A DNA stretch of 61,685 bases from Vagococcus fessus (GTDB lineage: Bacteria; Bacillota; Bacilli; Lactobacillales; Vagococcaceae), in assembly GCF_003987565.1 (NCBI RefSeq), contig NZ_NGJY01000006.1:1-61685 (forward strand), read 5' to 3'. This document shows positions 26,566-35,049 of the stretch, one piece after another. Positions within the stretch are counted from its first letter, which is position 1, and each line of letters begins with the position of its first letter. The notes below the pieces were generated by a model, which had not been told where the DNA came from, searched no databases, and was given only the letters and a program-made list of their open reading frames with translations. Both the position numbers and the translations under genes were made by a program.

Positions 26566-27116
26566 AACGTATAGTATTGGGAGTAAGTGCAAGTATTGCA
26601 GCATATAAAGCTGCATCAATCGTATCAGAGTTGAAAAAAAGAGGTGTTGATGTACATGTTGTTATGACAGAGCACAGTACAGAATTTATAACACCACTTA
26701 CTTTACAAATTTTATCAGGTAATCCTGTTCATGTTGATGTCATGACAGAACCTTCAGTTGAGAGAATCAATCATATTTTCTTGGCTCAAAATACAGATTT
26801 ACTTTTGGTAGCGCCGACTACTGCGAATATGATTGGTAAGTTAGCGAACGGTATTGCTGATGATATGCTTTCAACAGTGTGTATGGCAACACCACAGACG
26901 ACACCTCGCTTATTTGCACCAGCTATGAATACAAAAATGTATGAGCAGCCTGTTACGCAGGACAATTTAGAGAAGTTAAAACGTTATGGTTATGAAGAAA
27001 TTAAGCCAATAACAGAAAAATTAGCTTGTGGTGATGTTGGGATTGGTGCAATGGCTCCAGTTTCTGAAATTGTAGATTTAGTTATGGCTAAATTAAATGA
27101 AAGTCCAATAGTTTAA
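26562..27116 (+). CDS. coaC: Phosphopantothenoylcysteine decarboxylase CoaC
   Basis: A 184-residue HFCD-family flavoprotein that decarboxylates 4'-phosphopantothenoylcysteine. It shows VLGVSASIAAYKAASI (FMN-binding start), MTEHSTEFITPLTLQILS, VAPTTANMIGKLANGIADD, the PAMNTKMYE motif, and KLACGDVGIGAM with the active-site Cys. Length is standard for the stand-alone form. It overlaps coaB by 4 nt and is followed by a strong terminator. Confidence 0.95.
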   Translation: MKRIVLGVSASIAAYKAASIVSELKKRGVDVHVVMTEHSTEFITPLTLQILSGNPVHVDVMTEPSVERINHIFLAQNTDLLLVAPTTANMIGKLANGIADDMLSTVCMATPQTTPRLFAPAMNTKMYEQPVTQDNLEKLKRYGYEEIKPITEKLACGDVGIGAMAPVSEIVDLVMAKLNESPIV

Positions 27117-27119
27117 ATA

Positions 27120-27153
27120 AAAGAGACGTTTCTATTTTGAAATGTCTCTTTTT
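27120..27153 (+). terminator. coaBC terminator
   Basis: AAAGAGACGTTTC (27120-27132) pairs with GAAATGTCTCTTT (27139-27151), one G-T pair, with a T run. Confidence 0.92.
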
Positions 27154-27276
27154 GTTTCCTAATTTTAACAGTAATGCATTAAATGACATCTTTTGTAATG
27201 TTCTCGTTATCTATATATTTTTTTTATAAAGTATAATTAGAGGGTTAGTATGAGACATATGGAGGTGTCCAGATTT

Positions 27277-28452
27277 ATGAAATTAAAACAATTATTAATG
27301 ATTCAAGGTGTTACAGCACTGTGTCTATTAGTGAGTCCAGTTGTGAGTCTTGCTACAGTAACGGAAGAATCTTCAGTGGCTGCTGAGGGAGAGGTCATTA
27401 GCCAAGAAATAGAGGATTTAGTTTCCGTTATTAATAAGAAATATAAAGCGTTAAATGAGATTGATACGACAATCGCGAAGTCGAAAGAAACGATAAAAAC
27501 TGCTAGGAAAGACATTGTTCAAACTGAAGAGCATATTGCTAAACGCAGTGATTATGTTGCGAAACAAATGCAAATTTTACAGTTAAGAGGAACAACTAAG
27601 CCTACAATACTGGCATTACTCGATTCAAAAAGTGTGAGTGATTTTTTCAATAGAGCATATGCCATTAGTGTCTTGTCATTTGCTCAAAAAGATAAAGTCG
27701 AATCTTTACATCAAGACAAGGAAAAACTAGTAAAATTACAAGAGAAACTAGAAGATAATCAAAAGGGTTTAAAAGAGCAGCAAGAAGTTGCTAGTGTTGA
27801 GAAAGAAGAGCTGGATAGTAGAATGTCTGGTTTGAAAGATAAATTAGCAAATAATAAAGATTTACTTGAAAAATTAGTAAGTGAACGTATTGAAAAAGAA
27901 AAAACACGTAAAGAAGCCTTGGTCAAGGCAGAAAAATCTAAGAAAAAAGGTAGTAAAGCTGCGGAACCTAAAGTATTAGCAACAGTTGAAAATAAGTTAT
28001 CTGAAAAGAGTGAAGATAGCGAATCGCCTCAAAATGATTCAGAGACTACAGAATCAACTTCTGCCAATTCTGAAACTGAGACCTCTGAAGAAGTAACAGA
28101 GACTACAGAACCTGAGGGAACAACAGGAACTGAGCCTAAAGAACCAAAACCAGAAGAAAAACCATCAACTGGAGGCATGTCTGGTCAAGCAACAGCTTAT
28201 ATAGCAACAGGTAATAAGACTGCAACAGGAACAGTGCCTCAAGTAGGAAGAACCATTGCGGTAGATCCTGGTCTTATTCCACTAGGCTCGGCGGTTCAAA
28301 TTACCGTTCCAGGAGCGCCGTCATATTCAGGTGTCTATATTGCTGAGGATACAGGTGGAGTTGTAAAGGGAGCTATTATTGATATATTTGTTGGGAGTCA
28401 AGGAGAAGCTGTTTCTTTCGGAAGACAGTCAATTACTTTCACTATTTTATAA
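27277..28452 (+). CDS. Secreted coiled-coil protein with 3D domain
   Basis: A 391-residue exported protein. Signal peptide about 1-27 (LLMIQGVTALCLLVSPVVSLA). Residues about 35-235 form a long charged coiled coil, similar in style to PcsB/CwlO-type wall regulators. A Thr/Ser/Glu-rich linker follows at about 240-300. The C-terminal 3D domain (about 305-391) has TAYIATGNKTATG, VDPGLIPLGS, IAEDTGG and IIDIFV; the three Asp are the presumed active site of the MltA/RlpA-like barrel. Such proteins are thought to be lytic transglycosylase-like wall hydrolases. The start is ATG 27277, 10 nt after GGAGGTG; a nine-residue upstream extension is less likely. Confidence 0.87.
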   Translation: MKLKQLLMIQGVTALCLLVSPVVSLATVTEESSVAAEGEVISQEIEDLVSVINKKYKALNEIDTTIAKSKETIKTARKDIVQTEEHIAKRSDYVAKQMQILQLRGTTKPTILALLDSKSVSDFFNRAYAISVLSFAQKDKVESLHQDKEKLVKLQEKLEDNQKGLKEQQEVASVEKEELDSRMSGLKDKLANNKDLLEKLVSERIEKEKTRKEALVKAEKSKKKGSKAAEPKVLATVENKLSEKSEDSESPQNDSETTESTSANSETETSEEVTETTEPEGTTGTEPKEPKPEEKPSTGGMSGQATAYIATGNKTATGTVPQVGRTIAVDPGLIPLGSAVQITVPGAPSYSGVYIAEDTGGVVKGAIIDIFVGSQGEAVSFGRQSITFTIL

Positions 28453-28456
28453 AATT

Positions 28457-28502
28457 AGAACGATGTTTGGAGAGTCTATTTTCCAACCGTCGTTCTTTTT
28501 TT
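28457..28502 (+). terminator. Terminator of the 3D-domain gene
   Basis: AGAACGA-GTTTGGA pairs with TCCAAC-GTCGTTCT with one internal mismatch, followed by at least seven Ts. Confidence 0.9.
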
Positions 28503-28513
28503 AGTGGATTTAT

Positions 28514-28542
28514 TTGACTTATCATTTTAGGACACGTAAACT
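28514..28542 (+). promoter_or_regulatory. Promoter of acetyltransferase gene at 28574
   Basis: TTGACT (28514-28519), 17 nt, TAAACT (28537-28542), 31 nt upstream of the coding start. Confidence 0.6.
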
Positions 28543-28573
28543 TTTAGACAGGATATAGGAGGATGAGATAGAT

Positions 28574-29137
28574 ATGTTACGTTCAGCTAAAATAAGTGAT
28601 GCAGAGCAAGTTGTACCACTGATTATGATTATTTTAAAAGATATGGAATTACCTTTCTTACTAAAGTATGGTGAAGAGAAAGTGACGACGGTATTAAAAA
28701 AAGGATTTATGACAGAGACATACCGTTATAGTTATAAAAGAGCCTTAGTAGTAGAAGAAGATGGGGAGATTTTAGGAGTAGCCTTTGGTTATAATGAATC
28801 GGAAGAAAGTACAATTGATGACCCGTTGTTCCCAATTCTTAGAGAAGAAGGTATCGGTGAAGCTGAAAAGATGTTTACTGATAAAGAAGCTTTTGAAAAT
28901 GAATGGTATTTAGACAGTATTGCCGTACGTTCAGATCAACGTGGTAAAGGAATTGGCGCATTGTTATTAAATGCTTTGCCAGAGTTTGCTAGAAGCCAAG
29001 GAGCTGACAAATTAGGTTTGAGTGTCGATGATGCTAATCCTCGTGCTAAGAAACTTTATATGCGCGAAGGATTTGAAGAAGTAGGGCGTAAAACAATTAG
29101 TGGTCATTTATATGACCACATGCAAAAGAGAATATAA
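28574..29137 (+). CDS. GNAT family N-acetyltransferase
   Basis: A 187-residue GNAT-fold enzyme transferring an acetyl group from acetyl-CoA. The acetyl-CoA-binding motif is VRSDQRGKGIGALLLNAL (about residues 119-136), with SIAVRS before it and the motif B segment SVDDANPRAKKLYMREGFEEVG near the C-terminus. The substrate cannot be read from the sequence. ATG follows AGGAGGATGAG. It is a single-gene transcript between its own promoter and a bidirectional terminator. Confidence 0.88.
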   Translation: MLRSAKISDAEQVVPLIMIILKDMELPFLLKYGEEKVTTVLKKGFMTETYRYSYKRALVVEEDGEILGVAFGYNESEESTIDDPLFPILREEGIGEAEKMFTDKEAFENEWYLDSIAVRSDQRGKGIGALLLNALPEFARSQGADKLGLSVDDANPRAKKLYMREGFEEVGRKTISGHLYDHMQKRI

Positions 29138-29171
29138 AAAAGTGCGTGACTTCATAGTCACGCACTTTTTT
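29135..29171. terminator. Bidirectional terminator, acetyltransferase / YxjI-like gene
   Basis: AAAAAAGTGCGTGACT and AGTCACGCACTTTTTT form a perfect stem with a TCAT loop, between convergent genes. Confidence 0.94.
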
Positions 29172-29709
29172 ATTCTGTTGGAAGAGGGAGTGTTGTCCCT
29201 TTTTTTAAATTAGATAAAGGCGAGGGCGTTGAATCTGTTTTTAATGACCAATAATCGAGTACTGCTGCGATACAGAGACAGATAGGTGCATCTGCTTCGG
29301 AAGAGACTGTCATTTTTAATTCAGTTCTATCATTTTTTCTTACAGGTTCTAAGGTCATGATTTGGTGATTAAAATGATAAATACTGTAAGTTTGTGTGTC
29401 TATAGAGCCCATCACAGCCCAGTTTAATTTTCTGACATAGTAAAAATCACGATTTAAAGTGAGAAGACGTTGGAGTGTTCCAACCTTATCTCCATCATAG
29501 TAGAGGTCAAATCGAGTACCAAGAGCCAAAGCGAAAGTAGCTTGTTTAATTGAGGCGATAAGAGTACCATCGAGCTGATAAAGTGAAAAAACATCACCTC
29601 TGGCGCCCCACCGCCCAACCATTAAGAAGCTATCACGGTTGGATTCGTCTTTTATTAGGGAGCGACAGTTGGAACCTAGTACATTTTTGCGAATATAATA
29701 AGTAACCAT
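29170..29709 (-). CDS. LURP-one-related/YxjI family protein
   Basis: A 179-residue beta-rich protein with no signal or membrane helix. The start MVTYYIRKNVLGSN and the alternating hydrophobic strands, with YSIYHFNHQIMTLE in the middle, fit the YxjI/LURP-one family, a tubby-like fold of unknown function in bacteria. The ATG at 29709 is chosen because AAAGGTG lies 9 nt before it; an ATG 18 nt upstream would place that ribosome binding site inside the gene. The HAD phosphatase gene ends 30 nt upstream on the same strand, so they may be co-transcribed. Confidence 0.65.
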   Translation of the reverse strand: MVTYYIRKNVLGSNCRSLIKDESNRDSFLMVGRWGARGDVFSLYQLDGTLIASIKQATFALALGTRFDLYYDGDKVGTLQRLLTLNRDFYYVRKLNWAVMGSIDTQTYSIYHFNHQIMTLEPVRKNDRTELKMTVSSEADAPICLCIAAVLDYWSLKTDSTPSPLSNLKKGTTLPLPTE

Positions 29710-29739
29710 ACTTTCAACACCTTTCATTAAACTAGTGAT

Positions 29740-30609
29740 CTATAGGGATTCATCAATGGCACGACGAATGGCTTTAGCCACCCCACCTTCGTCATGGTTA
29801 TCCGTTTCGAAGCGAGCGATTTTTTTAACGCCCTCTTCGGCATTTCCCATGGCAAAACTAACACCTGCGAGTTCAAGCATGCTAGCATCATTAAAGTTAT
29901 CACCAATCGTCATAACTTCATCCATAGATATCCCGAGTTTTTCAGCGTATTTCTTAACAGCAATCCCTTTTTGGGCATTCATATGGTTAATTTCGATATT
30001 GTTAGGGAATGAAGAGGTCACTACGATATCTGGAATTGTTTCCACTTTTTGGCGTAGAGGTTTTAAAATTTTATCTCCTTGTTGTTCAAAGACGATAACT
30101 TTTAAAATAGTAATAGCGTTGTCATCTATTAGTTCTTGATAGTCTTTAACATAATCTACTTCAAGCATAGCAAGGTGTGTAGAGGCCATAGCTATCGCCA
30201 TTTTAAAAGTAAGGTGTGGCAATTGATTAGCAAGCATTGTAGCAGCATTTTCAATTCTTAGGTGAGGATTATCTGAGAAAATTCCTTTGTCAGTAGCAAT
30301 TTCAAAATAAACACCAGCTTCTTTTAGAAGGGTAATAATTGAAAGGGCAGTTTCTTTTTCTAGTCCGACAGTGAATAATTTTTTACCTGTTTCATCAAAA
30401 GCTTCGGCACCATTAACTGTAATCATTGGACACGTGATGTTTGCTTCTTCTAGCACAGGTATGGCCTCTGTTGCACCACGACCAGTAGCAACCATGAAAG
30501 TAATTCCTTTATCAGTGGCGTAACGAATGGCCTCGATATTTTCCTGTGGTATTTCCATTTTTTTACCTAAAAGTGTTCCATCCATATCAGACGCTATTAA
30601 TTTAATCAT
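29740..30609 (-). CDS. Cof-type HAD-IIB sugar phosphatase
   Basis: A 289-residue HAD-superfamily phosphatase with a C2B cap. Motif I is IASDMDGTLL at the N-terminus, with both catalytic Asp. Motif II is VATGRG, and motif IV is TIGDNFNDASML near the C-terminus, followed by AMGNAEEGVK. Members of this family (YidA, Cof, YbiV) hydrolyse sugar phosphates and other phosphorylated metabolites with low specificity. The start is ATG 30609, after GGGGGAA; a much longer upstream extension would overlap ung and is rejected. It diverges from ung. Confidence 0.93.
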   Translation of the reverse strand: MIKLIASDMDGTLLGKKMEIPQENIEAIRYATDKGITFMVATGRGATEAIPVLEEANITCPMITVNGAEAFDETGKKLFTVGLEKETALSIITLLKEAGVYFEIATDKGIFSDNPHLRIENAATMLANQLPHLTFKMAIAMASTHLAMLEVDYVKDYQELIDDNAITILKVIVFEQQGDKILKPLRQKVETIPDIVVTSSFPNNIEINHMNAQKGIAVKKYAEKLGISMDEVMTIGDNFNDASMLELAGVSFAMGNAEEGVKKIARFETDNHDEGGVAKAIRRAIDESL

Positions 30610-30719
30610 ATTAGTTCCCCCTATTGTCAGTTGTTCGTAAAATAAGTGTACCATTTTTTTAGCGCTTTCGCATATAATAGATATGAGGATAGAATAGTCA
30701 GGAGAAGGAGTGGCAAAAC

Positions 30720-31397
30720 GTGTTAGAGATGAAAAATGACTGGTCAGAGCATCTATCTGATTGCTTGAAATCAGAGGAGTATAAGAAGTTAAATTTATTT
30801 TTAGAAGAAGAATATAAAACCCAAACGGTTTATCCGGAGGTACACCGAGTCTTTGAGGGATTGGATTTAACGTCATATGAAGAGACGAAAGTTGTTATTT
30901 TAGGACAGGATCCCTATCATGGTCCAAATCAGGCACATGGCTTGAGTTTTTCAGTATTACCTGGAAATAAGGTCCCACCATCGTTAGTTAATATTTACAA
31001 GGAGTTAGAATCGGATTTGGGTTACCCACCTGTGACGCATGGTTATCTTGAGTCGTGGGCTAAACAAGGTGTTCTAATGCTGAATACAGTATTGACAGTT
31101 AGACAAGGTGAACCGAATTCACATAAAGGTCAAGGGTGGGAGATGTTAACTGATAGAATTATTGAAACATTGAATGAGAAAGAAACACCTGTTATTTTTG
31201 TCTTATGGGGAAAGCCGGCACAGCAAAAAATAAAAATGATTGATCAAACGAAGCATAAAATTATAGCTGCGCCTCACCCAAGCCCGTTGGCAGCGTATAG
31301 AGGTTTCTTTGGAAGTAAGCCTTTTTCTACAATCAATGCTTATTTAAAAGAGAGTAATCAAGAAATAATTAATTGGAAACTTTCAGAAACTGTATAA
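30720..31397 (+). CDS. ung: Uracil-DNA glycosylase
   Basis: A 225-residue family 1 UDG that removes uracil from DNA. The catalytic motif is [20 protein letters not shown] (GQDPYH, with the active Asp), with [18 protein letters not shown] and the C-terminal [11 protein letters not shown] (HPSPLS-type motif). GTG at 30720 lies 9 nt after AGGAG; ATG at 30729 is the alternative. A TATAAT (30673-30678) lies upstream. The catalytic motifs are complete. Confidence 0.97.
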   Translation: MLEMKNDWSEHLSDCLKSEEYKKLNLFLEEEYKTQTVYPEVHRVFEGLDLTSYEETKVVILGQDPYHGPNQAHGLSFSVLPGNKVPPSLVNIYKELESDLGYPPVTHGYLESWAKQGVLMLNTVLTVRQGEPNSHKGQGWEMLTDRIIETLNEKETPVIFVLWGKPAQQKIKMIDQTKHKIIAAPHPSPLAAYRGFFGSKPFSTINAYLKESNQEIINWKLSETV

Positions 31398-31553
31398 CAA
31401 TCTTTTGTTCTGTATCAGTATTTATTAGATTAAAATTATTTTGATGAATCAGTCACGGTTTTAACTCGTGGTACAGGAATTTAAACTGTTATTTTCTTGC
31501 GTTTAGGTGTATGATAGGTAGGAATGTAATAAAACAAACTTGGAGGTTTTACA

Positions 31554-32528
31554 ATGGATATTTTTGAAGGTTTAAAACAACAAATTGATGGAAAAAACGT
31601 TAAAATCGTTTTCCCAGAAGGTAATGACATCCGTGTATTAGGTGCTGCTATTCGTTTAGGCGTTGAAGGCTTATTAGAACCAATCGTAATTGGTGAAGAA
31701 TCAGCTATCTCAGCTTTAGCTGCAGAAAACAACTTAAAAGTGGAAGGCTTAACAATTATTAACCCTGAAACTTATGGTGAGTTCGATGAAATGGTTGCAT
31801 CATTCGTTGACCGTCGTAAAGGCAAAGCAACAGAAGACCAAGCTCGTACAATCTTAAAAGACCCTAACTACTTTGGGACTATGTTAGTATACATGGAAAA
31901 AGCTGCAGGTATGGTAAGTGGTGCGGTTCACTCAACAGGTGATACTGTTCGTCCAGCGTTACAAATTATCAAAACTAAACCAGGTGCTAGCCGTACAAGC
32001 GGTGCGTTCTTAATGGTACGTGGTGAAGAAAAATACTTATTCTCAGATTGTGCAATCAACATCAACCCAGCGGCTCAAGAGTTAGCTGAAATCGCTGTTG
32101 AAAGTGCTAAAACTGCTGAAATGTTCGGTATCGAACCAAAAGTAGCAATGTTAAGCTTCTCTTCAAAAGGGTCAGCTAAATCTGATGAAGTTACAAAAGT
32201 AGCTGAAGCAACTAAGATTGCTCAAGAATTAGCTCCAGAATACGCTATCGATGGCGAATTACAATTTGATGCTGCTTTTGTTGAATCAGTTGGTCAACAA
32301 AAATCACCAGGTTCAAAAGTTGCTGGTCAAGCATCAGTATTCGTATTCCCTGAAATTCAATCAGGAAACATTGGCTACAAAATTGCACAACGTTTAGGTG
32401 GATTTGAAGCTATTGGTCCTGTTTTACAAGGGTTAAACAAACCAGTTTCTGATTTATCACGTGGTTGTAATGAAGAAGATGTTTACAAATTAGCTTTAAT
32501 TACTGCTGGCCAAGCTTTAATGGGTTAA
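31554..32528 (+). CDS. pta: Phosphate acetyltransferase
   Basis: A 324-residue Pta of the short (class I) type. It interconverts acetyl-CoA and acetyl phosphate, the step before acetate kinase in fermentative ATP production. The start is MDIFEGLKQQIDGKNVKIVF, and VSGAVHSTGDTVRPALQII and MLSFSSKGSAKSDEVTKVAEA are conserved. ATG follows TTGGAGG. Codon choice looks highly adapted, as in a strongly expressed gene. No ackA gene is nearby. The intergenic space to ung (156 bp) shows no clear -35/-10 pair. Confidence 0.97.
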   Translation: MDIFEGLKQQIDGKNVKIVFPEGNDIRVLGAAIRLGVEGLLEPIVIGEESAISALAAENNLKVEGLTIINPETYGEFDEMVASFVDRRKGKATEDQARTILKDPNYFGTMLVYMEKAAGMVSGAVHSTGDTVRPALQIIKTKPGASRTSGAFLMVRGEEKYLFSDCAININPAAQELAEIAVESAKTAEMFGIEPKVAMLSFSSKGSAKSDEVTKVAEATKIAQELAPEYAIDGELQFDAAFVESVGQQKSPGSKVAGQASVFVFPEIQSGNIGYKIAQRLGGFEAIGPVLQGLNKPVSDLSRGCNEEDVYKLALITAGQALMG

Positions 32529-32536
32529 TTATAATG

Positions 32537-32574
32537 AAACTGCTCAATCCTAGTGATTGGGTAGTTTTTTTTTT
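32537..32574 (+). terminator. pta terminator
   Basis: AACT-CTCAATC and GATTGGG-AGTT pair across CTAGT, with a run of ten Ts behind. Confidence 0.9.
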
Positions 32575-32630
32575 GAATTATCGTTATACTAATAAAGATA
32601 ATAGAGATTAGAAAAAGTAGGTGACCAAAG

Positions 32631-33092
32631 ATGGAGAAATGGTTATTAAATAGCGCTGAGGAAACGTTAGCAGTCGCAACAAAAATCGGTGAAGTATTAG
32701 AAAGTGGCGATTGTATTGTACTAACAGGAGAGTTAGGGGCCGGTAAAACAACCTTCACTAAAGGAATTGCAAAAGGCTTAGAGATTGAAAGAATGGTAAA
32801 GAGCCCGACGTATACAATTGTGAGAGAGTACCGTGAGGGGAGACTACCGTTATTTCATATGGATGTCTATCGTTTAGAAGAGGGTGCGGGTGAATTAGGT
32901 TTAGAAGAATATTTCGAATCAGAGGGTGTCTCAATTGTAGAATGGGGCCAAATAATCCGTGATGAATTACCTGAGGACTATGCTGAATTGACATTAAGTT
33001 ATCTTGAAGAGCAAGATACACGTAGTTTAAGTGTTGCCAGTACAGGTGAGCAAGGGGCAGAATTAGCTGCTCGTATTAAGGCTGTTTTGTAG
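32631..33092 (+). CDS. tsaE: tRNA t6A synthesis ATPase TsaE
   Basis: A 153-residue P-loop ATPase needed with TsaB, TsaC and TsaD for N6-threonylcarbamoyladenosine at A37 of ANN-decoding tRNAs. Walker A is GELGAGKTTF (about 35-44), with SPTYTIVREY and HMDVYRLEEG following, and VEWGQII near residue 103. The acetyltransferase gene follows after 15 nt, so the two form an operon, as in related species. tsaB and tsaD are not in the window. Confidence 0.95.
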   Translation: MEKWLLNSAEETLAVATKIGEVLESGDCIVLTGELGAGKTTFTKGIAKGLEIERMVKSPTYTIVREYREGRLPLFHMDVYRLEEGAGELGLEEYFESEGVSIVEWGQIIRDELPEDYAELTLSYLEEQDTRSLSVASTGEQGAELAARIKAVL

Positions 33093-33107
33093 GAAGCGAG
33101 GGAAATC

Positions 33108-33632
33108 ATGACAGAAGAAGTGGCTATTACGCTTAGAGAAGTAGCACCTGAAGAAGCAACGGATGTGAAAGAGTTATTAGCAAAAGTTGCTTTAGAAACA
33201 GATTTTGTGACGATAAGTGAAGCAGAATTGACGTTATCAGATGACTTATTAGCTTCTCAGTTAGGGGCTATTTATGAGAGTGACCGACATTTTTTACTTG
33301 CAGCTTATGATGGAGAAAAGATGATAGGTTTAGTCAGTGTTAAAGGTGAGGACTGTGATAGTATTGCTCATATTGGAGATGTTGGTGTGAGTGTTTTGAA
33401 AGACTATTGGGGCATGGGCCTAGGTCAGTTGCTATTAGAAGAGGTTGTTTTATGGGCACAAGAGATGGCAGTATTACACCGTTTGGAATTACGTGTTCAA
33501 GCTAGGAATGAACGTGCGGTACATCTTTATAAGAAATTAGGATTTGAGATAGAAGCGACACTAAAAAGAGGGGCACTTTCATCAGAAGGTGACTTTTTAG
33601 ATGTTTATATGATGAGTTTGATGATTAATTAA
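33108..33632 (+). CDS. GNAT family N-acetyltransferase
   Basis: A 174-residue GNAT enzyme. The acetyl-CoA-binding segment is SVLKDYWGMGLGQLLLEEV (about 96-114), with LELRVQARNERAVHLYKKLG (motif B) further on and the ending GDFLDVYMMSLM. Such a protein beside tsaE is common in Firmicutes and resembles RimI-like or YkwB-like enzymes; the substrate is not known. It starts with ATG 15 nt after tsaE, behind a GGAAGCGAGGG sequence. Confidence 0.88.
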   Translation: MTEEVAITLREVAPEEATDVKELLAKVALETDFVTISEAELTLSDDLLASQLGAIYESDRHFLLAAYDGEKMIGLVSVKGEDCDSIAHIGDVGVSVLKDYWGMGLGQLLLEEVVLWAQEMAVLHRLELRVQARNERAVHLYKKLGFEIEATLKRGALSSEGDFLDVYMMSLMIN

Positions 33633-33666
33633 AAAAGAACGTGCCAATTACGGCACGTTCTTTTTT
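33631..33666. terminator. Bidirectional terminator, acetyltransferase / exonuclease
   Basis: AAAAAAGAACGTGCC and GGCACGTTCTTTTTT form a perfect 15-bp stem around AATTAC, between convergent genes. Confidence 0.94.
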
Positions 33667-34198
33667 ACATATATTTAACGAGTTCTTTTAACGGTTCAAC
33701 ACCAAATTGACGTTCTTGTTGAAGTAAAATATTCGCACAGGCAATACTATCATCAAGAGCGTGGTGATGATTTTCAAGGGAAATCCCTAAGTTTTTGCAT
33801 ACCGTATTGAGGCGATGATTTTCAAACTGAGGGTAAAGTTTTTTACTCGTACGAACGGTACAAAGTGATAAATAGTGAGGTTGCTCTAAATTATAGTGTT
33901 CTAAGCACGCTTTAAGGACACCGTTATCAAATGGTGCATTATGAGCGACGATTAAACGATTATCTTGAAAGAATTCACTAATTTCTTCCCAAATTGCAGG
34001 GAAGGTTGGTGCATCTTTTACCTCATCAGGTTGAATCCCATGGACGTCAATATTCTTCCAATGAAAATCAGTTTGAGGGTTGATAAGCGAGTAATAGTGA
34101 CCGACGATTTTGCTATTTTGAACCATAATTAAGGCAACAGAGCAAGCGCTGTGTTTTTTAAAGTTAGCTGTTTCAAAGTCAAATGCGATAAAATTCAT
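33665..34198 (-). CDS. DnaQ-like 3'-5' exonuclease
   Basis: A 177-residue DEDDh exonuclease of the DNA polymerase III epsilon type, stand-alone. ExoI is FIAFDFETANF (first Asp and Glu), ExoII is VAHNAPFDNGVL, and ExoIII is NHHHALDDSIACANIL with the catalytic His and Asp. It probably removes 3' nucleotides from DNA or RNA; it lacks the helicase and polymerase parts of DinG or PolC. The start is ATG 34198, 6 nt after AAGGAGG; the ATG six bases upstream touches that site. It follows the exonuclease III gene by 11 nt. Confidence 0.9.
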   Translation of the reverse strand: MNFIAFDFETANFKKHSACSVALIMVQNSKIVGHYYSLINPQTDFHWKNIDVHGIQPDEVKDAPTFPAIWEEISEFFQDNRLIVAHNAPFDNGVLKACLEHYNLEQPHYLSLCTVRTSKKLYPQFENHRLNTVCKNLGISLENHHHALDDSIACANILLQQERQFGVEPLKELVKYM

Positions 34199-34209
34199 AG
34201 CCATCCTCC

Positions 34210-34962
34210 TTACTCAATCACTAGTTCCACAGGACAATGATCACTGCCTAAAATATCGGCATGAATGGTTGCTGAAACTAAACGATCTTCTAATTTTTGT
34301 GAGGCTAAGAAATAATCAATACGCCACCCTGCATTATTTTGACGAGCATTGAAACGATAGCTCCACCAAGAGTAGGCACCTTCTAAATCAGGGTAAAAAT
34401 GACGGAAGGTGTCGATAAAGCCACTATCTAAAAATTGAGTCATTTTTTCGCGCTCTTCAGGTGTGAAACCTGCATTTTTTTTATTAGTTTTATGGTTCTT
34501 TAGGTCAATTTCTTGATGCGCCACATTTAAGTCACCACATAGAATGACAGGTTTTACTTGATCAAGCTCATTGATATAATCTTGGAAGTCTTCTTCCCAT
34601 GACATACGGTATGGTAGGCGCTTTAGCTCGTTTTGAGAGTTTGGAGTATAACAGGTTACCAAATAGAAATCAGCATACTCTAAGGTGATAACACGTCCTT
34701 CTTGGTCATGTTCTTCAATCCCGATACCGTAAGTAGCATTTAGTGCAGGTTCTTTAGCAAAAATAGCTGTACCAGAGTAGCCTTTTTTTACAGCATAGTT
34801 CCAATATTGTGTGTAACCTGGTAACTCAAGGTCAATTTGTCCTTCTTGTAATTTAGTTTCTTGTAAACAGAAAAAATCTGCATCTAATGTATTAAAAATA
34901 TCGACAAAGCCTTTTTTAACAACAGCACGTAAGCCGTTGACGTTCCATGAAATAAACTTCAT
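34210..34962 (-). CDS. exoA: Exodeoxyribonuclease III / AP endonuclease
   Basis: A 250-residue EEP-family enzyme that cuts at abasic sites in base excision repair, acting after glycosylases such as Ung. Motifs are MKFISWNVNGLRA, DFFCLQETKLQ (catalytic Glu), ILCGDLNVAHQEIDL (Asp, Asn) and ILGSDHCPVEL (Asp-His). Length is right for the ExoA/XthA family. It is preceded by AAGGAGG and lies in one operon with the DnaQ-like exonuclease. Confidence 0.95.
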   Translation of the reverse strand: MKFISWNVNGLRAVVKKGFVDIFNTLDADFFCLQETKLQEGQIDLELPGYTQYWNYAVKKGYSGTAIFAKEPALNATYGIGIEEHDQEGRVITLEYADFYLVTCYTPNSQNELKRLPYRMSWEEDFQDYINELDQVKPVILCGDLNVAHQEIDLKNHKTNKKNAGFTPEEREKMTQFLDSGFIDTFRHFYPDLEGAYSWWSYRFNARQNNAGWRIDYFLASQKLEDRLVSATIHADILGSDHCPVELVIE

Positions 34963-35001
34963 TCTTTTTCCTCCTTAAAAACTTCTGATTCTATTGTAAC
35001 G

Positions 35002-35039
35002 AAAAAAAAGAAGTAGTGAAAGGATTTCACTACTTCTTA
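35002..35039 (-). terminator. Terminator of the flavin reductase gene
   Basis: Minus strand: AAGAAGTAGTGAAA, loop TCC, TTTCACTACTTCTT, then a run of Ts. It is oriented to stop transcripts of the gene that ends at 35050, upstream of exoA. Confidence 0.88.
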
Positions 35040-35049
35040 AGAGACTTAT

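Noticed and set aside
30610-30876. N-terminal extension of the HAD phosphatase to 30876
   Set aside because: It would run antisense through the start of ung, and the HAD motif I begins right after the ATG at 30609 with its own ribosome binding site.
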